From NCBI GenBank assembly GCA_024401305.1, contig JAKSLI010000018.1, positions 1-53,717 of the forward strand: 53,717 nucleotides of DNA, in the 5' to 3' direction. Within the stretch, counting starts at the first letter, position 1, and each line of letters begins with the position of its first letter. Positions 7,879 through 15,670 of the stretch are shown in pieces. A model generated the notes under the pieces. The model was not told the origin of the DNA and made no database searches. It saw only the letters and a list, made by a program, of their open reading frames with translations. This DNA is from Bacteroidaceae bacterium (GTDB lineage: Bacteria; Bacteroidota; Bacteroidia; Bacteroidales; Bacteroidaceae). The position numbers were made by a program, and so were the translations under genes.

Positions 7879-9768
7879 CTAAGGAAGGAGAACGAGACGG
7901 AGTCCAAGGTCGTAGTTCCTGTAGTCTGGCGTGTAGTAGTAACGGTTCGACAAGCGACAGTGCCTCGCATAGTAGTCCCAGCTACCGCCACGACGCACTC
8001 GGCTAGAACCATTGTTAGGACCGGTTGGATTTGTTTGAGCAGAGGCTTGATAGTCGCCATACCAGTCAGAACACCATTCCCTCACATTACCGCTCATGTC
8101 ATAGATGCCAAGTTCGTTTGGAGATTTTGTTGCTACTGGGTGAGTTTTATAGCTGCTGTTATCCCAGAACCAAGCCACCTCTTCTACCGTATTGCTGCCA
8201 CTGTACTTATAGCCTTTGCTCTGTGAACCACCTCGGGCGGCAAATTCCCATTCGGCCTCGGTAGGCAAGCGGAATTGCTTTTCGGTGACTCCATTCAGTT
8301 TCTGTATGAATTTCTGGCAGTCATCCCAAGAAACGTTTTCTACAGGGAGATTATCTCCTTTGAAATTAGACGGATTACTGCCCATCACAGCCTTCCAAAG
8401 GGCTTGAGTAACCTCTGTCTGACCGATACAGTAGTCGTTTGTGAGAGTTACTTGGTGGGCAGGTTTCTCGTCATCAGAAGCATCTGAACCTTGCTCAGAT
8501 GTTGCGCCCATTGTAAACGTACCCGCCTTTACCAATATCATATTGAAGTCAACACCATTAGCATTAATCGTTATCAAGCTATCCAATGTAGGTTTAATAT
8601 ATGTTGAATCTACAGATGTTGTATCTACACCACTTCCTGAAGCTCCCATTGCCCCACCATATATTGAGATAGCTGATATTATCGCGATTATTGCTACCGC
8701 TATGCCGCCATACAACTTCCAATTGAAGGATTTCTGTTTTGGCGTAGGAGGCTGAGGTCGGGGGGCTGGACCCGGCTTGGGAGGTTCTGGGACTGGCTTT
8801 GGTTTCACGACCTCAACTTTCACAGTATCACCTTCCTCTTCACCAGACTTCGTTTTATCGTTATATTCAGTCTTATCCTCATCCGGATCAACAATATCAA
8901 TATCCTTACCATCAAGCAACTTTAGGAACTCGTCGATACTTTGCGGACGATCTTCCTCATGTAGCTGCATGGCGGCAGCGATGGCATTGCGAGTGACAGA
9001 TGAGATTGCCTTTGGCAATGGAGCGAGCGTCTTTTTCTTAAGGAATAGTAAGCCTGAGTTTGGTGGTGTTACGCCAGTAAGAAGCTTATACATTGTTGCA
9101 CCAAGGGCATAGATGTCGGAAGCAGGAGTAAACTCTGTTATGCCTTCTACTGTCTGTTCGTATGGAGCATAGCCCGGAGTGTTCAAGCCTTGCATTGTGG
9201 TGGTGTTCTCGCCAGTGCCTTCGTCGTAATGCTTGCTCGCTCCGAAGTCTATCAGCACTGCCTTGCCAGTGTTATCTACGAGGATGTTTCCAGGCTTAAC
9301 GTCCAGATGCAGACGGTTCTGTTGATGAACATACTTCAGCGCTGCCGCCACCTGACGGATATATCCGAGCATCTCCGTCTCAGACAATGAACCACGCTTC
9401 TTCAAAATGTCATTGAGCGATAGACCGTCAACATACTCCATGACATAGTATGCCGTGCCGTTCTCCTCAAAGAATGTGTTCACATGAACTATATTGTCAT
9501 GCTTCATCTTGAAGAGAGCACGCGCCTCTTCAATAAACTTCTGGCGAAGCTTTCCCATAAGTTCCCGCTTACTCTGATTCGTAAGCGTTATATGGCTTGT
9601 AGCCTCATCACGGACACAATAGTCCTTAACGAAGAACTCCTTGATGGCAACACGTGTTTCCATCAAGGTGTCGTATGCCTCGTAAGTGCAGCCGAATCCG
9701 CCCGCACTTATGAAGCGAACTATTTTGTATTGCCCTCCGTGGAGGGTTGAGTTTACAGGTAGAACCAT
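7879..9768 (-). CDS. Membrane Ser/Thr kinase with C-terminal SUMF1/FGE-like domain (copy 1)
   Basis: The 629-residue protein has an N-terminal Hanks-type kinase: Gly-rich loop SAGGFGCTY (21-29), VAIK Lys43, catalytic HLDVKPGN (154-161, Leu instead of the usual Arg of HRD), DFG at 174-176 and APYEQ at 201-205. A proline-rich linker (about 321-346) leads to one membrane helix (about 351-373). The C-terminal sulfatase-modifying-factor domain (407-629) has FRLPTEAEWEFAARGG and GNVREWCSDW. The two Cys of true formylglycine-generating enzymes, expected after GGSW, are absent, so this is probably a lectin-fold sensor, not an enzyme. The last 30 residues are Tyr/Asp/Asn-rich like retroelement-diversified proteins. 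It is the last gene of the island. Confidence 0.9.
   Translation of the reverse strand: MVLPVNSTLHGGQYKIVRFISAGGFGCTYEAYDTLMETRVAIKEFFVKDYCVRDEATSHITLTNQSKRELMGKLRQKFIEEARALFKMKHDNIVHVNTFFEENGTAYYVMEYVDGLSLNDILKKRGSLSETEMLGYIRQVAAALKYVHQQNRLHLDVKPGNILVDNTGKAVLIDFGASKHYDEGTGENTTTMQGLNTPGYAPYEQTVEGITEFTPASDIYALGATMYKLLTGVTPPNSGLLFLKKKTLAPLPKAISSVTRNAIAAAMQLHEEDRPQSIDEFLKLLDGKDIDIVDPDEDKTEYNDKTKSGEEEGDTVKVEVVKPKPVPEPPKPGPAPRPQPPTPKQKSFNWKLYGGIAVAIIAIISAISIYGGAMGASGSGVDTTSVDSTYIKPTLDSLITINANGVDFNMILVKAGTFTMGATSEQGSDASDDEKPAHQVTLTNDYCIGQTEVTQALWKAVMGSNPSNFKGDNLPVENVSWDDCQKFIQKLNGVTEKQFRLPTEAEWEFAARGGSQSKGYKYSGSNTVEEVAWFWDNSSYKTHPVATKSPNELGIYDMSGNVREWCSDWYGDYQASAQTNPTGPNNGSSRVRRGGSWDYYARHCRLSNRYYYTPDYRNYDLGLRLVLLP
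7909..7977 (-). other. Possible diversified (DGR-like) variable region at the kinase 3' end
   Basis: Codons 598-620 read DYYARHCRLSNR then YYYTPDYRNYD. Framework residues match diversity-generating retroelement targets, while the variable positions are mostly NAC codons (TAC, GAC, CAC) that could derive from AAC by first-A mutation. No template repeat or reverse transcriptase is in the window, so activity is unproven. Family conservation without a retroelement is the alternative. Confidence 0.35.
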
Positions 9769-9775
9769 AATTATA

Positions 9776-10396
9776 TCACTCTTTGTGATGTACTAATTCC
9801 TTAATTTCATCTAGCAAAGATTTATATTGATCACGCTCTTTTGCCAAAAGTTCATTAGCATAATCAGCATTAGCTAAATCTTCCGTCAATGAAATAATTG
9901 ATTGATCCATTATTGCTAATTCACCCAACAGTTGAGCTTCTTGAGTTGTCTTTGCTGATTTGCACTTGTTATAAAGGGTCCATATTATAGGTATTCTACT
10001 CTTGTTTGGCCATGGGCAGCTATAAATACTCTTTCCATCAGCAGCAAGATGAATACGCTGGTTTCTAAAACATCCATTGTAATTTACATACAATTTGTAT
10101 CGGTCATCTAATTCATTGGTATGAACACTTCCGTTGACATCAATAAACTCAACCGTATACCATGAATACCAATTTGTTACAGCCTTTACTTTATATCTGT
10201 GAATTATTAAGCATTGAACAACTCCTTCGTTATTAAGAATGTCGGGAGTTTCTGATACATTTGTTTCATTATTTTTATCTATTGAGACAAAGACTGAGTC
10301 TTGATACTGATAATGTTCTCCATTACTGTTTGTTTTACGCTCAAACTCACTTCTAAGTGAAAGAGCCATATCGTAAAGACTTGTAGTATTTTTCAT
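9776..10396 (-). CDS. Unknown protein with C-terminal coiled coil
   Basis: The 206-residue protein matches no family I recognise. The N-terminal two thirds look like a mixed beta region (YSWYTVEFIDVNGSVHTNE). The last about 60 residues, from TTQEAQLLGEL onward, form a likely coiled coil with heptad-like Leu/Ile spacing. No signal peptide or membrane helix is seen, so it is probably cytosolic. It sits 7 nt before kinase copy 1 and 18 nt after the UPF0489-like gene, so it is likely in the same transcript. It is AT-richer than the kinase genes, which suggests later insertion. Confidence 0.65.
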   Translation of the reverse strand: MKNTTSLYDMALSLRSEFERKTNSNGEHYQYQDSVFVSIDKNNETNVSETPDILNNEGVVQCLIIHRYKVKAVTNWYSWYTVEFIDVNGSVHTNELDDRYKLYVNYNGCFRNQRIHLAADGKSIYSCPWPNKSRIPIIWTLYNKCKSAKTTQEAQLLGELAIMDQSIISLTEDLANADYANELLAKERDQYKSLLDEIKELVHHKE

Positions 10397-10414
10397 AATT
10401 TTATTTCATTACAT

Positions 10415-11122
10415 TTACAGATTTAACTTTTGTAATCCTAATATGGGTGCAATCAGATTGTATGTTTGAAAAGCATTGTCCCATCCCCCACAACATTCTG
10501 GGCTTAAAGCGATAGTCATTACAGCTATGCCGTCTTTTGCTTTCTTTATATCTTTTGCTACCTTAACGATATATTCATCAGTTAAGATTTGTATACTGTC
10601 CCTATAAAAATAGTCTAAATCCAAATTTAGGATCCACTGCTCTTCTGTCTCCAAAATTTGACAACTGATAGAATCATACAGATCATGAAAACTTATTGGC
10701 ATGTCAATTATAAATTTATCTTTAAGTTCTTTATCTTGACAGAACTTTTGGGTTGCGAAATGTGACTTCAGGAACCAATTCGAATAGAACATCTTCGTTT
10801 GTTTAATATAACTATCCCAAGTGAAAGCTTTTACATTACGTTTGCCGCTCTTGAAAGATAGACCAAGATACTCTTTTAGTGTTATTTCCTGGTTCTCAAT
10901 AGCTTTTATGACATCGTCGGGAGCATTCGTTCGAAGATCGTTATGTTGGTCAATGTGATAAAAGTTATAATTAGAATCTTTGTCAAAGGTGTTCAACCAA
11001 CACCAACCCGCAGCAAGATGATTATCCATTACATAGACATTATCTTGTTGCCATAGAAAATTCAGAATCTCTATAGAAGATTCTTTTTCACGTATATTCT
11101 TAGGAGGTTCTAAAAGCCACAT
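10415..11122 (-). CDS. UPF0489-like protein
   Basis: The 235-residue protein resembles the UPF0489 family by the blocks VYVMDNHLAAGWCW (about 29-42), YHIDQHNDL (about 55-63), NLDLDYFYRD (about 167-176) and SPECCGGWDNA (about 208-218). The conserved His and Asp residues (DNH, HIDQHND, DLDYF) look like an arginase/deacetylase-type metal site, an inference from their spacing only. No biochemical role is known for the family. There is no signal peptide. It lies between the two kinases, 65 nt after copy 2, and its AT-rich composition differs from theirs. The family call is from memory of motifs and should be tested by profile search. Confidence 0.6.
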   Translation of the reverse strand: MWLLEPPKNIREKESSIEILNFLWQQDNVYVMDNHLAAGWCWLNTFDKDSNYNFYHIDQHNDLRTNAPDDVIKAIENQEITLKEYLGLSFKSGKRNVKAFTWDSYIKQTKMFYSNWFLKSHFATQKFCQDKELKDKFIIDMPISFHDLYDSISCQILETEEQWILNLDLDYFYRDSIQILTDEYIVKVAKDIKKAKDGIAVMTIALSPECCGGWDNAFQTYNLIAPILGLQKLNL

Positions 11123-11187
11123 ATTTTCAAATGCTTGTAAAGACGAGAAAATGAAGTTAATAATTCCTGACGTGTCTGTTTATACAA

Positions 11188-13050
11188 TTATGGAATGAGA
11201 ACGAGGCGTAGTCCAAAATAGTATGGTCCTTCAAGAGGATAGCCGCCTCCTTCCCAACGTTGCGATACACGACAATACCTAGCAGCAAATTGTTCGTAGT
11301 GCCAACCGCCGCCACGAACAGAACCACGGTTATCTCCCTCGGGATCAGTCTCAGCAGAACTGCTATAATTTCCCAACCAATCTTGACACCATTCCCAAAC
11401 GTTTCCGCTCATGTCATAGATACCAAGTTCATTAGAGATCTTAGTCGCTACTGGATAATAAGTTTGATGTATCTCATTGCTGTACCACGCAACTTCATTA
11501 ACGTTATTGCTGCCGCTAAACTTATATCCTTTGCTGTTATTTCCACCACGAGCAGCAAATTCCCATTCTGCTTCAGTAGGTAAGCGAAAGGTACGACCAG
11601 TAAGTGTATTCAAATTTTCGATAAAAGCCTGGCAATCTTCCAATTCAACACAATCTACAGGAAGATTGTCTCCCTCGAATTGACTAGGATTGTCACCCAT
11701 CACTGCCTTCCAAAGGGCTTGCGTAACCTCTGTCTGACCGATATAGTAGTCATTCGTGATAGTTACTTCGTGTGCAGGTTTTTCGTCATCAAACGCATCA
11801 GAGCCTTGCTCAGGAGTTGCCCCCATAGTAAACGTGCCAGCCTTTACCAATACCATATTGAAGTCAACGCCATTGGCATTAATTGTTATCAGGCTATCCA
11901 ATGTAGGTTCTATATCTGTAGAATCTACAGATGTTGAATCTCCACCACTTTCAAATGTACCCCATGCTCCGCTCCACCATATTGATAACACTGATATTAT
12001 TATTGTGATTATGGCAACCGCTCCTATGAATTCTATAATCTTCACATCGTTAGATTTCTGCTCTGGCGTAGGCGGCTGAGGCTGGGGTTCTGGAGCTGGC
12101 GCAGGAGGCTCTGGGACAAGCTGAGGTTCAGGCTCTGGTTCTGGATTTACTACACGAAAAGACACAGGGCTCCCCCCATAGGGAACAGTATCATCTTCAA
12201 ACAGTTCCTTGAATTCAGCCATGCTCTGCGGGCGAAGGTTCTTGTTTATCTGCATAGCCTTCTCAATGGCATTGCGAGTGACTGTGGAAATATACTCAGG
12301 CAGCGGCTTCTGCTTCTCACCACTTGATATGGTTGCAGCACTTATCGGCTTTATGCCGGTAAGAATGTTATAAAGCGTTGCACCGAGTGAATATATATCA
12401 GTTGCCGGAGTAAAAGTATTTACGTCGTTGCCCATCTGTTCCGTTGGTGCATAACCAACGGTGAATCCATTTATGGTGGCAGTATTCTCACCCGATTCCT
12501 CTTCATACTGCTTGCTCGCACCAAAGTCTATGAGCTGTGCTTTCCCCTCTGCATTGACCATGATATTGCCTGGCTTGACATCAAGGTGCAAACGATTGTT
12601 CTTGTGGACATATTCCAAAGCATCCGCTACCTGAAGGATGTACCTTACGGCATCTGTCTCAGAGAGAGGTCCTTGAGTGTCAACAATGTTCTTCAGCGAA
12701 GGACCGTTGATATAGTCCATCACATAGTATGATGTGCCGTTCTCATCAAACACATCCGACACAGAAACAATACTCGGATGGTTTAGTTTAGCAAGAGCGC
12801 GAGCTTCTTCCTCAAATTTACGTCTCAGCTTCTGGAAGAGAGCTGACTTTGCCGTAACGCCAACGGTGATCTGTGAAGTGGTCTCGTCGCGGTTGCAGAA
12901 GTCTTTTACGAAGAATTCCTTGATTGCCACACGCTTGTCAAGACCTGTATGTACGCCTTCGTAGGTGCAGCCAAAACCTCCTGCAGCTATGAAACGCTTT
13001 ATTTCGTATCGGCCTCCCTGAAGGAGTGTTCCTGATGATAAATGATGCAT
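11188..13050 (-). CDS. Membrane Ser/Thr kinase with C-terminal SUMF1/FGE-like domain (copy 2)
   Basis: The 620-residue paralogue of the kinase at 7879 has the same layout: Gly-rich loop AAGGFGCTY (22-30), VAIK Lys44, HLDVKPGN (155-162, again Leu for Arg), DFG 175-177, a Pro/Glu-rich linker (about 302-330), one membrane helix (about 339-360) and a SUMF1-like domain (396-620). The juxtamembrane and early SUMF1 segments are almost the same as in copy 1, even at DNA level. The C-terminal tip (GGGWHYEQFAARYCRVSQR, then WEGGGYPLEGPYYFG) differs completely. Formylglycine-generating Cys residues are missing. It is first of four tightly spaced genes; I found no consensus promoter in the 218 nt upstream. 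Confidence 0.9.
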   Translation of the reverse strand: MHHLSSGTLLQGGRYEIKRFIAAGGFGCTYEGVHTGLDKRVAIKEFFVKDFCNRDETTSQITVGVTAKSALFQKLRRKFEEEARALAKLNHPSIVSVSDVFDENGTSYYVMDYINGPSLKNIVDTQGPLSETDAVRYILQVADALEYVHKNNRLHLDVKPGNIMVNAEGKAQLIDFGASKQYEEESGENTATINGFTVGYAPTEQMGNDVNTFTPATDIYSLGATLYNILTGIKPISAATISSGEKQKPLPEYISTVTRNAIEKAMQINKNLRPQSMAEFKELFEDDTVPYGGSPVSFRVVNPEPEPEPQLVPEPPAPAPEPQPQPPTPEQKSNDVKIIEFIGAVAIITIIISVLSIWWSGAWGTFESGGDSTSVDSTDIEPTLDSLITINANGVDFNMVLVKAGTFTMGATPEQGSDAFDDEKPAHEVTITNDYYIGQTEVTQALWKAVMGDNPSQFEGDNLPVDCVELEDCQAFIENLNTLTGRTFRLPTEAEWEFAARGGNNSKGYKFSGSNNVNEVAWYSNEIHQTYYPVATKISNELGIYDMSGNVWEWCQDWLGNYSSSAETDPEGDNRGSVRGGGWHYEQFAARYCRVSQRWEGGGYPLEGPYYFGLRLVLIP

Positions 13051-13168
13051 AATGCTTATATGTTTTTATCAAGAATTCAGTATTGTTTTTTGAACACGAA
13101 TTTCACTCTTACGAATTAAGTTATCAGAAATAAGTTATATTTCATTGATAGTCTATAGCTTTTTATTA

Positions 13169-13242
13169 TCAATAAATTATACTTATAAGACTTATATTAA
13201 ATGCTGTTGTCTATGATAAGTATAATAAGTTCAATTTATTGA
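13169..13242. repeat. Imperfect AT-rich inverted repeat upstream of kinase copy 2
   Basis: TCAATAAATTATACTTAT (13169-13186) is mirrored at 13216-13242 with a 9-nt insertion in the right arm. It lies between the end of the PP2C gene and the kinase start (13051-13268, very AT-rich, no gene). It may be a terminator for the PP2C transcript or a regulatory site. Confidence 0.5.
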
Positions 13243-13268
13243 TACATAATCCATGTTTCAACGTATAT

Positions 13269-14255
13269 CTAATACCAATTCTTGATAGCTATTACAATGA
13301 GAGTTATGATGATGAGAGCAGCAATCAGATACTGCCAGAATGTTTTCTTATTGCTTTCTTTCTTTACCGGCACACGATGGCTCGGGCTGAGCGGAACGGT
13401 TGCAGGCTCTGGTTTTTCTGATGCAATGCTTTTCTCCACATGGGTTATCTCCACATATTCCGTCTGGTCAACATAGTCTTCCGTGACCTCACCCTCCACC
13501 TTTTCTATAGGAATGAGGTAGGCTGTGTAGTTGTCGCGAGTCTTGTCGATGCTCTCTGCTTCTATGAGCTTGAGTTTCTCTGCATCGGAGCACGTCATGG
13601 AAAGCACCTCTGTGAGGCGTTCGTCGGTAAGGTTTTCAAGTACACCGTCGCAACAAAGGAAGAGATAATCGCCCGACTTAACATCGGTGATGTTCTGCAC
13701 CTCTGCCGAAAGATGCGCAGAGTGAGGCTGGATAGCCTTGGTAATGACGTTCTTTCGTGGGAAGGTCTTAGCTTCCTCCGGAGTAAGTTCGCCTGCTTGC
13801 AGCAATGCCTGTACCAGAGAATGGTCGGCACTGCGATAGAGAATGCCGACATTAGGGCGGACATGGTATATGCGGCTGTCGCCCATGTGGGCAGCAAGCA
13901 CGCCATTGCCATGCAGACATACGCAAGTGAGGGTAGTTGCCATCGTGCATCTATCCTCACTTCCGTCCTTGTCTATGCTTTCCAGAAAAGCGTAAGCCTT
14001 CTCCACAGCTATCTGCACGTCGCTTTCTTCAACAACACCTTTTGCGGCAATTGCCTTGGAAAGGTGCTCACCAATGATGCGAGAGGAGTTCTGGCTTGCA
14101 ACCTCACCATGCTCACTGCCACCAACGCCATCACAAAGAACGATGCAACGGTTGTCGGCAGTGACATCCTCAAAAAGCGGCCATACAGCATCTTCCTGCT
14201 GATCCTTGCGACCTATATGAGAGTAGCCTATCGGCTTTCTTAGCTTGAATTCCAT
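13269..14255 (-). CDS. PP2C-family Ser/Thr protein phosphatase with C-terminal membrane anchor
   Basis: The 328-residue protein starts MEFKLRKPIGYSH, four bases after the stop of the upstream FHA gene. All PP2C metal-site motifs are present: GRKDQQEDA (usually NED), LCDGVGGSEHGE (about 40-51), HMGDSRIY, ADHSLVQALLQAGEL, LFLCCDGVLENL and DNYTAYL. A Ser/Pro/Lys linker precedes a C-terminal hydrophobic helix (last about 25 residues), which should anchor the catalytic domain at the cytosolic membrane face. It should reverse phosphorylation by the neighbouring kinases. It is the last gene of the block that starts at the LytTR gene; an AT-rich gap follows. Confidence 0.93.
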   Translation of the reverse strand: MEFKLRKPIGYSHIGRKDQQEDAVWPLFEDVTADNRCIVLCDGVGGSEHGEVASQNSSRIIGEHLSKAIAAKGVVEESDVQIAVEKAYAFLESIDKDGSEDRCTMATTLTCVCLHGNGVLAAHMGDSRIYHVRPNVGILYRSADHSLVQALLQAGELTPEEAKTFPRKNVITKAIQPHSAHLSAEVQNITDVKSGDYLFLCCDGVLENLTDERLTEVLSMTCSDAEKLKLIEAESIDKTRDNYTAYLIPIEKVEGEVTEDYVDQTEYVEITHVEKSIASEKPEPATVPLSPSHRVPVKKESNKKTFWQYLIAALIIITLIVIAIKNWY

Positions 14256-14259
14256 ATTG

Positions 14260-14817
14260 TTATTCAGTATATTCTGTAGCATCCTCGAAGTATCGTGGAC
14301 GCTGGAAGAGCACTTCCGTTGAGCCCATGAGCAGTTTGTCGCCCCATGAGAGGCAAAGCACCTCGCCTATGCCAACATTATTGCCATTGACCTTAACGAG
14401 GTTCCTGTCGTTCAGACTTTCAATGTGATGCTCCAAACCGCTGCCACCTTCCTTCACCGTAATGCGAACCTGGACGCGACTCATATACTTGTCTGTCACA
14501 TCCAGTTTTATGCTTGCTTCACAGGTTGGGGCGTTTCTGCCAGCGGTGTTCACGCCTTTCACAAGCGGATATTCCGTTCTGCCAACATAGAGCGATCCGA
14601 TAGTGCGATCTTCCTTCTTGAATGTGAGTGCTGTCTCGGTATCGTCATCCGTCACAGGAGCCGTATTCTTAGGCATAGCAGCTTCTATGAATACGGACAC
14701 CTTTGATCGATGTCCGCATATAGAGCATTTGAGCATTCTGTCCTCAATACCGGCATAATACGGTATCGTCAATACCGCCTTGCATGTAGGACAGGTTACT
14801 TTTATGGTATTTGCCAT
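14260..14817 (-). CDS. Zinc-ribbon plus FHA domain protein
   Basis: The 185-residue protein starts with a zinc ribbon (CPTCKAVLTIP at about 9-19, then LKCSICGHRSKV) and ends with a forkhead-associated fold (about residues 80-175). The phosphothreonine-site pattern is degenerate: GRNAP matches the GR turn, MSRVQVRI replaces the usual SRxH with SRVQ, and VNGNNVG provides the Asn. It may bind phosphothreonine weakly or bind a different partner. There is no membrane helix, so it is cytosolic. It lies 5 nt after the His-rich gene and 4 nt before the PP2C gene, so the three are surely co-transcribed. Confidence 0.85.
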   Translation of the reverse strand: MANTIKVTCPTCKAVLTIPYYAGIEDRMLKCSICGHRSKVSVFIEAAMPKNTAPVTDDDTETALTFKKEDRTIGSLYVGRTEYPLVKGVNTAGRNAPTCEASIKLDVTDKYMSRVQVRITVKEGGSGLEHHIESLNDRNLVKVNGNNVGIGEVLCLSWGDKLLMGSTEVLFQRPRYFEDATEYTE

Positions 14818-14822
14818 ATAAT

Positions 14823-15560
14823 TTATACCATTACTGCATCGTTAGTATAATCCGGCATATCGTCGCTTGCCTGCATGAAGTCGTCGCCAGAAGTCTGCTC
14901 AGGCATTGGCACGTTGTAGTCGGAAATGTCCTGAACTTCATTCTCAGAGATAGTACCACTGTCATCAATATCAATAACAGCTACATCAGCAGTACCTTCC
15001 TGGTCAACATCAACGAGAAGTCCCTGATGGCCATCCACGCTGATTACAGCAACATCAACATCCTGTCCGTTCATGTTCACATCATGCTCTACACCTATAA
15101 CGCGGATGTCAACATCTTCGCCGCTGCTTGTCTGCTGAATGTTTTGGTCTTCAATGTTCTGCGGTTCTTCAGGAGCATTGTTCTGCGCAATCGGCTCCTC
15201 TGGCTGTTGCGGAGCTTCTGCCTGCTGTGGTGCAGCCGCGTGATGGTGGTGATGATGTACCTCAGTATTATGATAATGATGAACAGTGTGCTCTACAACC
15301 TGTGGCTGTGCTGGAGCTTCCGTTTCAGCAACTTCCACTTCGCCATCTTCTGCACCTTCGGCGGTTTCTGCTTCGGCAGTTTCTGCGGCGTGATTGTTTA
15401 TTGCAGCCTGCGCTCCCATAGTAGCGGCAGAACCTACTGCTGCACCAGCAGCCGCTGCACCAGCCATCTTGAGGTTATCACTTACTGTAGATTTCTTTTC
15501 GTTCTTTTCCTGTACTTCTTCGTTCTCAACGTTTCTGTACAAAGTGTCATCGTTTGCCAT
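14823..15560 (-). CDS. His-rich, EF-hand-containing acidic protein, function unknown
   Basis: The start MANDDTLYRNVENEE is chosen because a promoter -7 box lies 33 nt upstream; the longer open frame would run back over that promoter. The 245-residue protein has an Ala/Gly-zipper helix (about 32-54, possibly membrane), acidic repeats, a His-rich stretch including six consecutive His (102-107), and a C-terminal beta-like repeat of DVD..VI units. It ends in an EF-hand loop DIDDSGTISENE (197-208) with ligands at positions 1, 3, 5, 7 and 12; DVDQEGT (184-190) is a second partial loop. Metal binding is likely, with Ca2+ at the loop. I recognise no family. Confidence 0.75.
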   Translation of the reverse strand: MANDDTLYRNVENEEVQEKNEKKSTVSDNLKMAGAAAAGAAVGSAATMGAQAAINNHAAETAEAETAEGAEDGEVEVAETEAPAQPQVVEHTVHHYHNTEVHHHHHHAAAPQQAEAPQQPEEPIAQNNAPEEPQNIEDQNIQQTSSGEDVDIRVIGVEHDVNMNGQDVDVAVISVDGHQGLLVDVDQEGTADVAVIDIDDSGTISENEVQDISDYNVPMPEQTSGDDFMQASDDMPDYTNDAVMV

Positions 15561-15592
15561 AGTATTTTTAGTTTTTATTGTTTTTCTGAGTG

Positions 15593-15622
15593 CAAAGGTA
15601 ATTCTTTGGGGTCTATTATCAA
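15593..15622 (-). promoter_or_regulatory. Internal promoter before the His-rich gene
   Basis: TACCTTTG (15593-15600) has a TTG (15620-15622) 19 nt upstream on the minus strand. It lies in the 110-nt gap after the caspase gene and could drive the His-rich, FHA and PP2C genes separately. Confidence 0.55.
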
Positions 15623-15670
15623 GAATGATTCTCCGTATAACGGACGAAACCGCCAGTTTGGCTGACGAAA

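Noticed and set aside
7879-13050. Active formylglycine-generating enzyme in the SUMF1-like domains
   Set aside because: The Cys pair needed after the GGSW/GGSY turn in true enzymes is absent in both copies, and no sulfatase gene is nearby.
14811-15665. Long open frame on the plus strand opposite the His-rich gene (284 codons)
   Set aside because: It mirrors a repetitive acidic and His-rich gene. Its own translation is a Cys/Leu/Phe-rich sequence without family features, and the minus-strand gene fits the operon.
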